From Enhydrobacter aerosaccus (GTDB lineage: Bacteria > Pseudomonadota > Alphaproteobacteria > Reyranellales > Reyranellaceae): a stretch of DNA of 64,000 nt. Positions 45,825 through 54,334 of this stretch are shown in pieces (the stretch's first letter is position 1; the number at the start of each line of letters is the position of its first letter). The position numbers and the translations under genes are program-made. A model generated the notes under the pieces. The model did not search any database and had not been told where the DNA came from. It worked only from the letters and a program-made list of their open reading frames with translations. The stretch covers positions 1,054,001 through 1,118,000 of the forward strand of contig NZ_FUWJ01000001.1 in NCBI RefSeq assembly GCF_900167455.1. Reading direction: 5' to 3'.

Positions 45825-47102
45825 ATGGATGGTCAGAGCAAGATGGGGGCGATAGTGACGGACGGCCTCGGGAAAAGGCCGTGGCGAAAGCGCCCATCGA
45901 CCATCCTGTGGGTATTGTCTCTCGGCCAGCTCATCACCTGGGGCCTCGTCTACTACACGTTCCCGCTGTTCGTGGCGCCGATGGAGAAAGAGCTCGGCTG
46001 GTCGCGTAACGAACTTTACGGCGCGTTGTCGGGCGGTCTGCTGGTCGCCGGCCTCTGCTCCATTCCCGTGGGAGCATGGATCGACCGGGGGCATGGGCGC
46101 GTGCTGATGACAGGTGGCTCGCTGCTTGCCGCCATCCTCATGTTCGCATGGTCGCGCACACAGTCTCTCCCGGTCTTCTATGTCATCTGGCTCGGGCTGG
46201 GCGCCTGCCAATCCGTCACGCTCTATGAGCCCGCCTTCGCGGTGATCACCCGAGTCTTCGGACCGCGCTATCGCCAGGCCATCCTGGTGATGACGTTCGT
46301 TGGCGGGTTGGCGAGCACCTTCGGTATTCCCTTTTCGCAATTCCTGATCGAGCGCATCGAGTGGCGACCGACGCTGGTGGTCCTTGCCGGCATCAATCTC
46401 GCTGTCGCGGTCTGCATTCACTGGCTGTTCGTTCCAGGACCCGCCGAGGAGGCGGTGCCGATCGCGCATGTGCCACCCGCGGCTGCCGGGACATCCCGGA
46501 AAAGTCCGCTTGCCGTGGCGGTGCGCATGCCGGCCTTCTGGGGCCTGGTTGTTGCCTTTGCCGGATACGGACTGGCGTTCTCGGCCATGAGCTTCCACCT
46601 CATTCCGCTTCTCGAGGAGCGTCGCGTCTCGATCGGCGTGGTCATGGCCATCATCGCCTTGATCGGACCGATGCAGGTGGTCGGCCGCGTCCTGTTGATG
46701 GCAGGCCAGCGCCATATCACGACCATCCAACTCGGGGCGCTGATCTATTTCGCCTTTCCGATTTCGATGGCGATGCTGGCGAGCGGTATCCGCGAGGTCT
46801 ATGCGCTGATTCTCTTTGCGATCGTCTACGGCGTGGCCAACGGCCTCGTAACGATCCTGCGTGGCATGGCGGTCCCGGAATTCATTGGGCCCGAAGGGTA
46901 TGGCGTCGTAACCGGCGCTCTTACCATGCCCACCAATATGATGCGCGCCGCCGGTCCACTGATGGCATCGCTCGCCTGGAGTCTTTTCGGCGGATATACG
47001 CCCGTTCTGTGGGGGCTGGCGGCGATCATGTTGGCCGCTGCCGCAGGCTTCGCCGCGGCAGCCATGTTCTCCAAGCGGCAATCGCCATACCCGGCTGTCT
47101 AG
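45825..47102 (+). CDS. MFS transporter
   Basis: A 425-residue membrane protein with about 12 helices, beginning STILWVLSLGQLITWGLVYYTFPLFVAPM. The loop GAWIDRGHGRVLM is the family motif. The start is uncertain among ATG 45825, ATG 45843 and GTG 45855; none has a strong ribosome binding site. The GWSRNE segment resembles oxalate/formate antiporter-like or monocarboxylate-type members. Substrate unknown. Confidence 0.88.
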   Translation: MDGQSKMGAIVTDGLGKRPWRKRPSTILWVLSLGQLITWGLVYYTFPLFVAPMEKELGWSRNELYGALSGGLLVAGLCSIPVGAWIDRGHGRVLMTGGSLLAAILMFAWSRTQSLPVFYVIWLGLGACQSVTLYEPAFAVITRVFGPRYRQAILVMTFVGGLASTFGIPFSQFLIERIEWRPTLVVLAGINLAVAVCIHWLFVPGPAEEAVPIAHVPPAAAGTSRKSPLAVAVRMPAFWGLVVAFAGYGLAFSAMSFHLIPLLEERRVSIGVVMAIIALIGPMQVVGRVLLMAGQRHITTIQLGALIYFAFPISMAMLASGIREVYALILFAIVYGVANGLVTILRGMAVPEFIGPEGYGVVTGALTMPTNMMRAAGPLMASLAWSLFGGYTPVLWGLAAIMLAAAAGFAAAAMFSKRQSPYPAV

Positions 47103-47119
47103 ATCTGGTGCTGCGCGCT

Positions 47120-47153
47120 CCATTTTCCCATTAAATAAATGGACGGAAAATGG
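47120..47153. terminator. Nested AT-rich hairpin after MFS gene
   Basis: CCATTTTCC (47120-47128) pairs with GGAAAATGG (47145-47153), and the inner CCATT (47128-47132) pairs with AATGG (47138-47142). It begins 17 bp after the MFS stop and is much lower in GC than its surroundings. A 3'-end role is likely but not certain. Confidence 0.5.
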
Positions 47154-47316
47154 AAGTGACGGGCGGCGCACCAACCTGTTGTGGGCTCGCCGAAGCGACG
47201 AAAACGACATCCATCCTCCCGGGCAGACGGAGACGACCTTACAGTGGTTTCCACTCAGCCTTGGATTCCGGTCGCCAACGGCGTCGAGCACGGCACGGCG
47301 ATCGCCTGCCCAAAAG

Positions 47317-47340
47317 AAAAGCCGGCCAGAGCCGGCTTTT
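47317..47340. terminator. Bidirectional rho-independent terminator
   Basis: AAAAGCCGGC (47317-47326), loop CAGA, GCCGGCTTTT (47331-47340). It lies 20 bp beyond the stop of the minus-strand LLM gene and can also stop readthrough from the MFS gene. The 258-bp gap 47103-47360 otherwise shows no gene. Confidence 0.9.
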
Positions 47341-47360
47341 CCGTCGCCTGAGGATGTTTC

Positions 47361-48470
47361 CTATTCGGCGGCCATTCGCTTCGGAGCGGTCGGCTTGAGA
47401 TGCTGCACCTTGGGCATCACCTCGCGCGATAGAAGCTCGAGCGAGCGACGCCAGGCGTCCGGCTTGTCGACGTAGTCGAAGCCGAACACCAGGAGCTGGC
47501 CGAAGCCGCCGACCTCGTCATAGATCTTCTCGATCTTCTCGATCACGGTCTTGGGCGAGCCGACGATCCAGTTGTGCTTGGCGCAGTATTCCGGCGTCAC
47601 GTCGGAATCCGGCACGCTGGGATCGTGCTTCAGGTATTCGAAGAAGCCGAACTGGGCGAGCAGGGGCAGGAAATACTCCCGCATCATCCGGCCCATGTTG
47701 GCACCGACCGAGAGCTTCATCGCCTCCTCGTCGGTATCGGCCACGAACACCTCACGTACGACCCGCCAGTCGCTGCGATTGGGCGTGCGGCCGACTTTTG
47801 CCGCGCCGACCTCTACCGAGTCCCAATGGCTGCGGACATAGCCCGGATTGAGGTTGAGGCTCATCGGCAGGAAGCCTTTTTCACCGGCCAGCTTGAGCGT
47901 GTCCGAATTCTTGGACAGACCCGCGACGCCGATCGGCGGATGCGGTGACTGCAGCGGCTTGATGTGCGGCTTCAGGAAGCCGAACATCGTGTCGGGCTTG
48001 GTCACGTGCCAGTACTTGCCCTTGTAGTCGAACGGCTCGTTCGAGCTCCACAGCTTCAGGATGATGTCGAGGGCTTCGCGGGTCATGTCACGGTTGACGC
48101 CCGACATGCCGTCGACATTGAACATCGCCCAGTCGCTTGGCAGCCCGGAAGCGGCAACGCCGAAATTCAGTCGGCCGCCGGAGATGTGATCGAGCATGGC
48201 GACTCGGTTGGCGAGTTCAGCCGGGTGATGGTACGGCAACAGAAAGCCGCCGGGACCAAGGCGGATCTTCTTGGTCTGCATCAACGCCTGCGCGACCAGA
48301 AGATCGGGTGAAGGGTGCGGCTCCCAGGGCGCCGTATGATGTTCACCGATCCAGCATTCGGTGAAGCCGAGTTCATCCAGCCATCGGATCACTTGAAGGT
48401 CCCACTCGTGGCCGTCTTTGAGCGGCCTCTCGGGTGGGTGCGATGGCATCGTGAAATATCCGAATTGCAT
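47361..48470 (-). CDS. LLM class flavin-dependent oxidoreductase
   Basis: A 369-residue luciferase-like monooxygenase that uses reduced flavin. The barrel begins MQFGYFTMPSHPPER, and WIGEHHTAPWEPHPSP and LGPGGFLLPYHHPAELANRVAMLDHISGGRLNFG-type segment (split: residues 70-105) are typical. GGAGGAAACG precedes the ATG, a textbook ribosome binding site. It is divergent from the isochorismatase-fold gene. The substrate is unknown; a flavin reductase partner is not seen nearby. Confidence 0.93.
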   Translation of the reverse strand: MQFGYFTMPSHPPERPLKDGHEWDLQVIRWLDELGFTECWIGEHHTAPWEPHPSPDLLVAQALMQTKKIRLGPGGFLLPYHHPAELANRVAMLDHISGGRLNFGVAASGLPSDWAMFNVDGMSGVNRDMTREALDIILKLWSSNEPFDYKGKYWHVTKPDTMFGFLKPHIKPLQSPHPPIGVAGLSKNSDTLKLAGEKGFLPMSLNLNPGYVRSHWDSVEVGAAKVGRTPNRSDWRVVREVFVADTDEEAMKLSVGANMGRMMREYFLPLLAQFGFFEYLKHDPSVPDSDVTPEYCAKHNWIVGSPKTVIEKIEKIYDEVGGFGQLLVFGFDYVDKPDAWRRSLELLSREVMPKVQHLKPTAPKRMAAE

Positions 48471-48538
48471 CGTTTCCTCCTGTCTTATGGGAGGAAGTCG
48501 ACTACCATTGTTCGGAAGGCGCAAGGGGATATGTACGC

Positions 48539-49087
48539 ATGACTGGAGAGGCGCTGATCCTCATCGACCAACAGAAGGCGATGGAGGATGCCAAATGGGG
48601 CCCTCGGAACAATCCCGACGCAGAGCAGAATATCGGTCGATTGCTGACGGCCTGGCGGCAGCGCAACTGGCCGATCTTTCATGTGAAGCACGATTCGAAA
48701 TCTGCCGGCTCGCCGTTCCGTCCGGGGCAACCTGGCAACGACTTCCTGCCCCTGACTGCGCCGCTGCCCGGAGAGCCGGTGATTGCCAAGTGTGTTCAGA
48801 GTGCCTTTGTCGGTACCGACCTGACCGTGCGCCTCGAGGCTCTCGGTCGTCCGCCCTTGATCATTTGCGGCGTGCTCCTGGCCAACTCCGTCGAAGCGAC
48901 GGTGCGCGTGGCCGCCAATCTCGGCTTCGACGTGTACCTGCCGGGCGATGCCTGTTGGTCGTGCGACAAGCGCGACCTGACCGGGCGACTGTGGTCGGCC
49001 GAGGATGTTCACCAACTGACTTTGGCCCTGTTGGATGGGGAATATGCAACGGTTACAACCACCGACGAGGTGTTGGGAAAGCGTTGA
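48539..49087 (+). CDS. Isochorismatase-fold protein with Ser at the catalytic Cys position
   Basis: A 182-residue protein of the cysteine-hydrolase (isochorismatase-like) family. Asp10 in ALILIDQQKAM and Lys84 in VIAKCVQSAF occupy two catalytic positions. The nucleophile motif, normally GVxTxxCVxxT, reads GVLLANSVEATVR, so Ser117 replaces the cysteine. True isochorismatases also lack that Cys, so it may be a hydrolase of another kind or an inactive member. AAGGGGATA precedes the ATG. It is divergent from the LLM gene and 55 bp upstream of the acyltransferase gene. Confidence 0.85.
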   Translation: MTGEALILIDQQKAMEDAKWGPRNNPDAEQNIGRLLTAWRQRNWPIFHVKHDSKSAGSPFRPGQPGNDFLPLTAPLPGEPVIAKCVQSAFVGTDLTVRLEALGRPPLIICGVLLANSVEATVRVAANLGFDVYLPGDACWSCDKRDLTGRLWSAEDVHQLTLALLDGEYATVTTTDEVLGKR

Positions 49088-49142
49088 CGTGATCGCGGGG
49101 CCGCAACGTGAGTTGGGGGCGGCGCGCTCTTGGGGAGAAACC

Positions 49143-50357
49143 ATGGGAGACGACAAAACGTCGGGCAGGAGGCGGTGGATCGACCTTGGCCAGACGTTGC
49201 AGGATCGGCTTGCAGAGACGCAAAGGCATCCATCGGGATTCGACTATCTACGGTTGATCCTGTCGTTCGTGTTCGTGGCGTACCACGCGTTCTTCGTCTG
49301 CTACGGCTGGTCGGTGTCGGATTGGGTGTTTCTGGGACCGGCTCGGCCGGTGGGCTACTTCCTGTTGCCGTCCTTCTTCGCGTTGAGCGGGTTCCTTGTG
49401 GCGGGCAGCCTGGAGCGCAACACGCTACCTGTCTTCTTCACGTTGCGCGTGCTGCGCATCATGCCGGCGCTGGCCGTGGAAGTGCTGCTCTCCGCCTTCT
49501 TGCTAGGCACCCTGCTGACGACCTGGAACTGGTCCGATTACTTCTCGCATCCCAGATTCTGGAGCTATCTCCTGAACGTCGTCGGTTACGTTCATATTCA
49601 GTTGCCCGGCGTGTTTCTGGACAATCCGTTGCCGGACAACGTCAACGGCCAGCTCTGGACCATACCCTACGAGCTGAAGAGCTATCTTATGGCCGGCTTT
49701 TTCGGCTTCCTGGGACTTGCGACACGCAGCAAATGGGTCCTCGGGATCTCGATCGCATTGATATCGTACCTGACCCTCAAGCAAGTGTTCGGAGCGGCGC
49801 CGCATGCCATGCAGTACGGTCCTCCCGGCCGCATGCTGATCATCTCGGCCATGGTCGGGCTGTGGCTGTATGTGGCGCGCCACCGCATTCCCTACAGCCG
49901 CATGCTGTTCTTCGCTTCACTGGCGGCGACGTGGATCCTGTTGTCGACGGCCGACCTCTTCTATGTCGCCGTGTTCCCGCTTTGCTACGTCACCGTCTAT
50001 CTCGGCTTGCAGAATCCGAGGCGGATCTGGGTGGTTGCCAGCGGCGACTATTCCTACGGCCTTTACCTCTACAGCTTCCCGATCCAGCAGGCGATCGTCC
50101 AGCTCCTGCCCGATCATCGCACCTGGATCGTCAACACCGCACTGGGTTTGCCGATCACCGGTATCTGCGCCTTCCTCTCGTGGCATCTCGTCGAGAAGAG
50201 GGTCCTGGCGTGGCGCAGGGTTGCGTGCGACTGGGCGATGGCCTGGTCCGCGCCGGTCGACAGGGCAAAGCGCCGATTCCTGGAGGCAGCCGCGTCGCGG
50301 CACGGCGGAAAAGCGCTGCAGCGCCCGCCGCGGTGGCCGGACCGACCGGCCCAATAG
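49143..50357 (+). CDS. Acyltransferase 3 family membrane protein
   Basis: A 404-residue membrane protein with about ten helices. FDYLRLILSFVFVAYHAFFV carries the conserved arginine and histidine of the first helix, and FFALSGFLVAGSLER matches the family's SGFL loop. These enzymes transfer acetyl or other acyl groups to surface polysaccharides or lipids from the membrane. ATG at 49143 follows GGGGAGA; the longer open frame overlaps the preceding gene and is less likely. The charged C-terminal tail is cytosolic. Confidence 0.9.
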   Translation: MGDDKTSGRRRWIDLGQTLQDRLAETQRHPSGFDYLRLILSFVFVAYHAFFVCYGWSVSDWVFLGPARPVGYFLLPSFFALSGFLVAGSLERNTLPVFFTLRVLRIMPALAVEVLLSAFLLGTLLTTWNWSDYFSHPRFWSYLLNVVGYVHIQLPGVFLDNPLPDNVNGQLWTIPYELKSYLMAGFFGFLGLATRSKWVLGISIALISYLTLKQVFGAAPHAMQYGPPGRMLIISAMVGLWLYVARHRIPYSRMLFFASLAATWILLSTADLFYVAVFPLCYVTVYLGLQNPRRIWVVASGDYSYGLYLYSFPIQQAIVQLLPDHRTWIVNTALGLPITGICAFLSWHLVEKRVLAWRRVACDWAMAWSAPVDRAKRRFLEAAASRHGGKALQRPPRWPDRPAQ

Positions 50358-50468
50358 GGGGCACCGCTCCTCGATCTTGCGACCGCCATTGCTCTAGGCG
50401 ATCAGTGTGGCGCTGGGTAACATGCCGGCATCATGGAAATCGTGTGATGCAGTTCGAGGAGGGATGAC

Positions 50469-51920
50469 ATGCTGGAGCGGCTTCAATTCTATATCGATGG
50501 CAAGTGGGTGGATCCCGTGACGCCAAAGACGCTCGACGTCATCAATCCCGCCAACGAGGAGGCTTTCGCGCGTATTTCGCTCGGCTCCAAGGCGGATGTG
50601 GACAAGGCGGTCGCGGCCGCGCGCCGAGCCTTTGAAACCTATTCGCGCACGACGCGCGAGGAGCGGGTCGCCCTCTTCGAGAAGATCATCGCCGCCTACA
50701 AGGGCAAGTATCAGGCGATCGCCGAGGCGATCAGCCAGGAAATGGGCGCGCCACTGTGGCTGTCCAAGGCAGCGCAGGCAGGCACCGGCCTCGGCCACTT
50801 GAATGAGACACTGAAGATCCTCAAGGAATATCCGTTCGAGGAGGTGCGCGGCACCACGGCCATCCTGAAGGAGCCGGTCGGCGTGTGCGGCTTCATCACG
50901 CCGTGGAACTGGCCGATCAACCAGATCGTCTGCAAGGTGGCGCCGGCTCTTGCTGCCGGGTGCACCATCGTCCTCAAACCCTCGGAAGTGGCACCGCTCA
51001 ACGCCATGCTGTTCGCCGAGGTGCTCCACGAAGCGGGCGTGCCGGCGGGAGTCTTCAATCTGGTCAACGGCGATGGGCCGAGCGTTGGCGAGGCGATGTC
51101 GTCCCATCCAGGGATCGACATGATGTCGTTTACCGGCTCGACCCGCGCAGGCATCGCCGTCGCCAAGGCGGCCGCCGATACCGTCAAGCGGGTGGCGCAG
51201 GAGCTGGGCGGCAAGTCGGCCAATATCGTGCTCGACGACGCCGATCTGACGAAATCCGTGTCGTCCGGGGTCATGAGCATGATGCTGAACTCCGGTCAGT
51301 CCTGTAACGCGCCTTCGCGCATGTTCGTGCCGCGGGCCAAGAACGATGCCGCCATCGCGGTCGCCAAGGCGGCGGCCGAGAAGATCAAGGTCGTGGATCC
51401 GGCCACTCCCGACGCCGGTCCCGGCACGATCGGCCCGGTGGTGAGTGAAGTTCAGTTCAACAAGATCCAGGCCCTGATCCAGAAGGGCATCGAGGAGGGG
51501 GCGACCCTGGTCACCGGCGGTCCCGGCCGTCCGGAAAACATGAACCGGGGCTACTATGTCCGTCCGACCGTCTTCGCCAATGTCACCAACGACATGACCA
51601 TCGCCCGCGAGGAGATCTTCGGACCGGTCCTGACGATGCTGGCCTATGACAGCGACGAGGACGCCATCAAGCAGGCCAACGATACGGTCTACGGTCTTTC
51701 GGGCTACGTCCAATCCGGCGATATCGAGCGCGCCCGCAAGGTCGCGTCGCGCCTGCGCACCGGCAATGTGCACCTGAATGGGGCTGGTCCCGATTTCGGC
51801 GCGCCGTTCGGTGGCTACAAGCAGTCGGGCAACGGCCGCGAATGGGGCGAGTATGGTTTCGAGGAGTTCCTCGAAATCAAGGCCGTCATGGGCTGGGTGC
51901 CCAAGCCCAAGGCGGCCTGA
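50469..51920 (+). CDS. NAD(P)-dependent aldehyde dehydrogenase
   Basis: A 483-residue enzyme oxidising an aldehyde to an acid. The nucleophile is C279 in NSGQSCNAPSR, the general base Glu is in QELGGKSANIV, and the Asn is in ITPWNWPINQI. AEEIFGPVL-type (here REEIFGPVLTML) and the C-terminal PFGGYKQSGNGREWG are diagnostic. A GGAGG sequence precedes the ATG. It stands alone, ended by a strong terminator at 51941-51967. Substrate unknown. Confidence 0.95.
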   Translation: MLERLQFYIDGKWVDPVTPKTLDVINPANEEAFARISLGSKADVDKAVAAARRAFETYSRTTREERVALFEKIIAAYKGKYQAIAEAISQEMGAPLWLSKAAQAGTGLGHLNETLKILKEYPFEEVRGTTAILKEPVGVCGFITPWNWPINQIVCKVAPALAAGCTIVLKPSEVAPLNAMLFAEVLHEAGVPAGVFNLVNGDGPSVGEAMSSHPGIDMMSFTGSTRAGIAVAKAAADTVKRVAQELGGKSANIVLDDADLTKSVSSGVMSMMLNSGQSCNAPSRMFVPRAKNDAAIAVAKAAAEKIKVVDPATPDAGPGTIGPVVSEVQFNKIQALIQKGIEEGATLVTGGPGRPENMNRGYYVRPTVFANVTNDMTIAREEIFGPVLTMLAYDSDEDAIKQANDTVYGLSGYVQSGDIERARKVASRLRTGNVHLNGAGPDFGAPFGGYKQSGNGREWGEYGFEEFLEIKAVMGWVPKPKAA

Positions 51921-51940
51921 TACCTGGCAGCCCTCCAACG

Positions 51941-51967
51941 AAAAAGCCGCCCGAAAGGGCGGCTTTT
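51941..51967. terminator. Bidirectional rho-independent terminator
   Basis: AAAAGCCGCCC (51942-51952), GAAA tetraloop, GGGCGGCTTTT (51957-51967). It ends the aldehyde dehydrogenase gene on the plus strand and can serve rpmG on the minus strand. Confidence 0.92.
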
Positions 51968-52005
51968 GCGTTTCCAGGCGATCCGGCGGGGATCGCGTCG
52001 GCTGC

Positions 52006-52173
52006 TTACTTGATCTTCGATTCCTTGAAGACGACGTGCTTGCGCGCAACCGGATCGTACTTCTTGAGTTCGAGCTTCTCGGTCTTGGTACGCGGATTCT
52101 TCTTGGTCACGTAGAAGAAGCCGGTGTCGGCGCTGGACACCATCTTGATGAGGATCGAGGTCGGCTTGGCCAT
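52006..52173 (-). CDS. rpmG: Ribosomal protein bL33
   Basis: A 55-residue protein of the large ribosomal subunit. It reads [20 protein letters not shown], then [20 protein letters not shown] and [15 protein letters not shown], which is the standard bL33 pattern of the form without the zinc cysteines. AGGGAAAA precedes the ATG at 52173. It has its own promoter (52219-52246) and shares a terminator with the preceding convergent gene. Confidence 0.96.
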   Translation of the reverse strand: MAKPTSILIKMVSSADTGFFYVTKKNPRTKTEKLELKKYDPVARKHVVFKESKIK

Positions 52174-52218
52174 GGTATTTTCCCTGTGCCCCGGCGGGCG
52201 AATTCCTGAGAGGCGGGC

Positions 52219-52246
52219 AAAGTAGTCAGCAAACGCGCCGTGTCAA
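52219..52246 (-). promoter_or_regulatory. Sigma-70-like promoter for rpmG
   Basis: On the minus strand a perfect TTGACA (52246-52241) and TACTTT (52224-52219) are 16 bp apart. The expected start, near 52212, is about 40 bp before the rpmG ATG. Confidence 0.65.
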
Positions 52247-52276
52247 GCGCCGCGAGAAAGGGCCGGACGGGCCCGG

Positions 52277-53857
52277 TCAGCGCGGCGCCGAAGCCTGGTC
52301 GATCGAGCCCAGTCGCACGGCATGTGCGTAGAGCGTCGGATTGTGCAGCAGCCGGGTCGCGATATCGACATCCCGTTCCGGGGAATCCTCGCCCGGTGGG
52401 CAGATCTTGCGCAAATCGGCCACTTCCTGAGGACCGGGATGACGCTCGGCATGCCAGTGCTGCAATAGCGAGCGGCTGCCGTCGACCAGGGATGCACCGA
52501 GCTTGTCGACGTCGGGCACCTTGGCGGTGCAGATGTTCGGCATCACGCCCAATTCGTTCCAGGTATAGCCGGAGGGGGCGATCAGCCGCGACCACGTCAG
52601 GATCAGCTCGCCCTGGTTGGGCAGCCGGACGACGGTCTGGACGGTGCCCTTGCCGTAGCTCGTCGTCCCGACGACGACAGCGCGGCCGCGATCCTGCAGG
52701 GCAGCGGCCACGATTTCCGCGGCAGAGGCCGAGTTTCCGTTCACCAGCACCACGATCGGCAGATCGCTGGCGCGATCGTGACTGTCGCTGCGGTAGGTCC
52801 GGTCGGCATCGGGATGGCGGCCCTTGGTCGAGAAGATCACGCCATCGCCGATGAACAGCTCGGCGACCGATTCGGCCTGGTCGAGCAGGCCGCCGCGATT
52901 GCCGCGCATGTCGATGATGATGCCACCGAGCTCCGGTCCGATCTCGGCCTTGGCCTTGTCGATGGCCTGCACGAGCGAATCCGTCGTCGCGGTATTGAAA
53001 CCCGTCAGATGGATCAGGGCCAGGTTGCCGTCACGCTCATAGGTGACCGTTGTCGGGATGATACGACCACGCCGCAGCGGCGCGGTGATGTTCTGACCGT
53101 CCTGGTGGAGCACGGTCAGCGAGACCGGCGCGCCGACCGGTCCGCGCAGCTTGTGAACGACGTCAATCAGCGGCCGCCCGACCATGCTTTCGCCGTCGAT
53201 CGCCAGGACCTGGTCGCCGACGCGGATCCCGCCCTTGGCGGCCGGCGACCCGTCCTGGATCGCCCGGATGACGATCTGGTTTTCGCCGGTCCGTTCGAGG
53301 GTGATTCCAATGCCGCCGCCGCCATCGCGCTGGAAGCGATTGTCGCGAGCCTCGTCCGGATCGGCGTAACGGGTATTCTTGTCGAGCTGGCTGGTGGTCG
53401 CCACCATGGCCGCCTTGGTCAAGGCTCCCCGGTCGGCTCGCTTCAGCACAGGAGAGGCCTCGATCGACGAGGCGAACAGGTCGGTCAGCATCGCGCCCCA
53501 GGCGCGGCCGTCGGCCGGATCGGTCGGTGCCGGTCGCGACAGGATTTCCTTGCCGTCCCGGAAGACCGTGAAGGTCTGGTCGTTGGCCTGCAGCGACAGT
53601 TCGGGATCGGCGCTGGCGAAGCCGCGATAGGTCTCGATCGCGATCTTGCGGAAATCCGGTTCGTTGACGTGGCGGTCGGCGATCAACCGATAGGCCTGGA
53701 GCACCACGCGTTCGGGGCTGGCCTCGGTGGCCGATGCCGCTGTGCTCGGGGGTGTGGACGGTCCGCCTCTCGTTTCACAGGAAGCGACCAACGAGGCGGC
53801 GAGCAGGGCGGCTGTGGTATGGAACAGCGCCAGACGGAAAAGACGGATCAGCGGCAC
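52277..53857 (-). CDS. S41 family C-terminal processing protease, lipoprotein
   Basis: A 526-residue serine protease with a lipoprotein signal: hydrophobic residues 8-26 and lipobox LVASC, cysteine at 27. A PDZ domain spans about 180-265 (GIGITLERTGENQIVIR, GGIRVGDQVLAIDG). The catalytic dyad is S378 in GNSASAAEI and K403 in SYGKGTVQTVV, 25 residues apart as in CtpA. The start is GTG at 53857. It would cleave envelope proteins from the inner or outer membrane face. DUF983 lies 49 bp upstream on the same strand. Confidence 0.92.
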   Translation of the reverse strand: MPLIRLFRLALFHTTAALLAASLVASCETRGGPSTPPSTAASATEASPERVVLQAYRLIADRHVNEPDFRKIAIETYRGFASADPELSLQANDQTFTVFRDGKEILSRPAPTDPADGRAWGAMLTDLFASSIEASPVLKRADRGALTKAAMVATTSQLDKNTRYADPDEARDNRFQRDGGGGIGITLERTGENQIVIRAIQDGSPAAKGGIRVGDQVLAIDGESMVGRPLIDVVHKLRGPVGAPVSLTVLHQDGQNITAPLRRGRIIPTTVTYERDGNLALIHLTGFNTATTDSLVQAIDKAKAEIGPELGGIIIDMRGNRGGLLDQAESVAELFIGDGVIFSTKGRHPDADRTYRSDSHDRASDLPIVVLVNGNSASAAEIVAAALQDRGRAVVVGTTSYGKGTVQTVVRLPNQGELILTWSRLIAPSGYTWNELGVMPNICTAKVPDVDKLGASLVDGSRSLLQHWHAERHPGPQEVADLRKICPPGEDSPERDVDIATRLLHNPTLYAHAVRLGSIDQASAPR

Positions 53858-53906
53858 CTATATACCCTACGATAAGCGGCGCGGAGCGCAAGCGAACACC
53901 GCGCCA

Positions 53907-54311
53907 TCACGAAGAAACGTCGATGCCGCTCGTCGAAGGCTTGGGCGCGGCCACGCGGTAGACCCACAGCAGCGAGATCACCGATCCCTTGAAGCGCGGC
54001 AGGAGCAGCAGCGCCAGCAGGACCGACAGGGGTAACCACAGCAACGCATGGAACCAGAGCGGCGGCTGGTTTCCGTAGCGCTCTACTATCAGCACGAGCG
54101 GGACGACAATATGACCTACAACAAAGATCGTGAAATAAGCTGGGGCGTCGTCCGCCCGATAGGGCTCGAGGCCCAGCCCGCAAGCGGGGCAGAGGCTTCG
54201 CATCTTCAGGTAGCCGCCGAAAAGCGTTCCCTCGCCGCAGCGAGGGCAACGGCCACGCCAACCTCGGTATAGCGCGGTCCGGAAATCCACGGGAGCGTGT
54301 GTTTGGGACAT
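53907..54311 (-). CDS. DUF983 zinc-ribbon membrane protein
   Basis: A 134-residue protein with an N-terminal zinc ribbon (CPRC at 22-25 and CPAC at 41-44) and two membrane helices (FTIFVVGHIVVPLVLIV and ALLWLPLSVLLALLLLP). This is the DUF983 layout common in alphaproteobacteria; the function is unknown. The ATG at 54311 is 23 bp after the rnr stop, so it is likely co-transcribed with topA and rnr. The upstream open frame overlaps rnr and is not real. Confidence 0.9.
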   Translation of the reverse strand: MSQTHAPVDFRTALYRGWRGRCPRCGEGTLFGGYLKMRSLCPACGLGLEPYRADDAPAYFTIFVVGHIVVPLVLIVERYGNQPPLWFHALLWLPLSVLLALLLLPRFKGSVISLLWVYRVAAPKPSTSGIDVSS

Positions 54312-54334
54312 TGCGCCCAAGATGGGCGTTTTGC

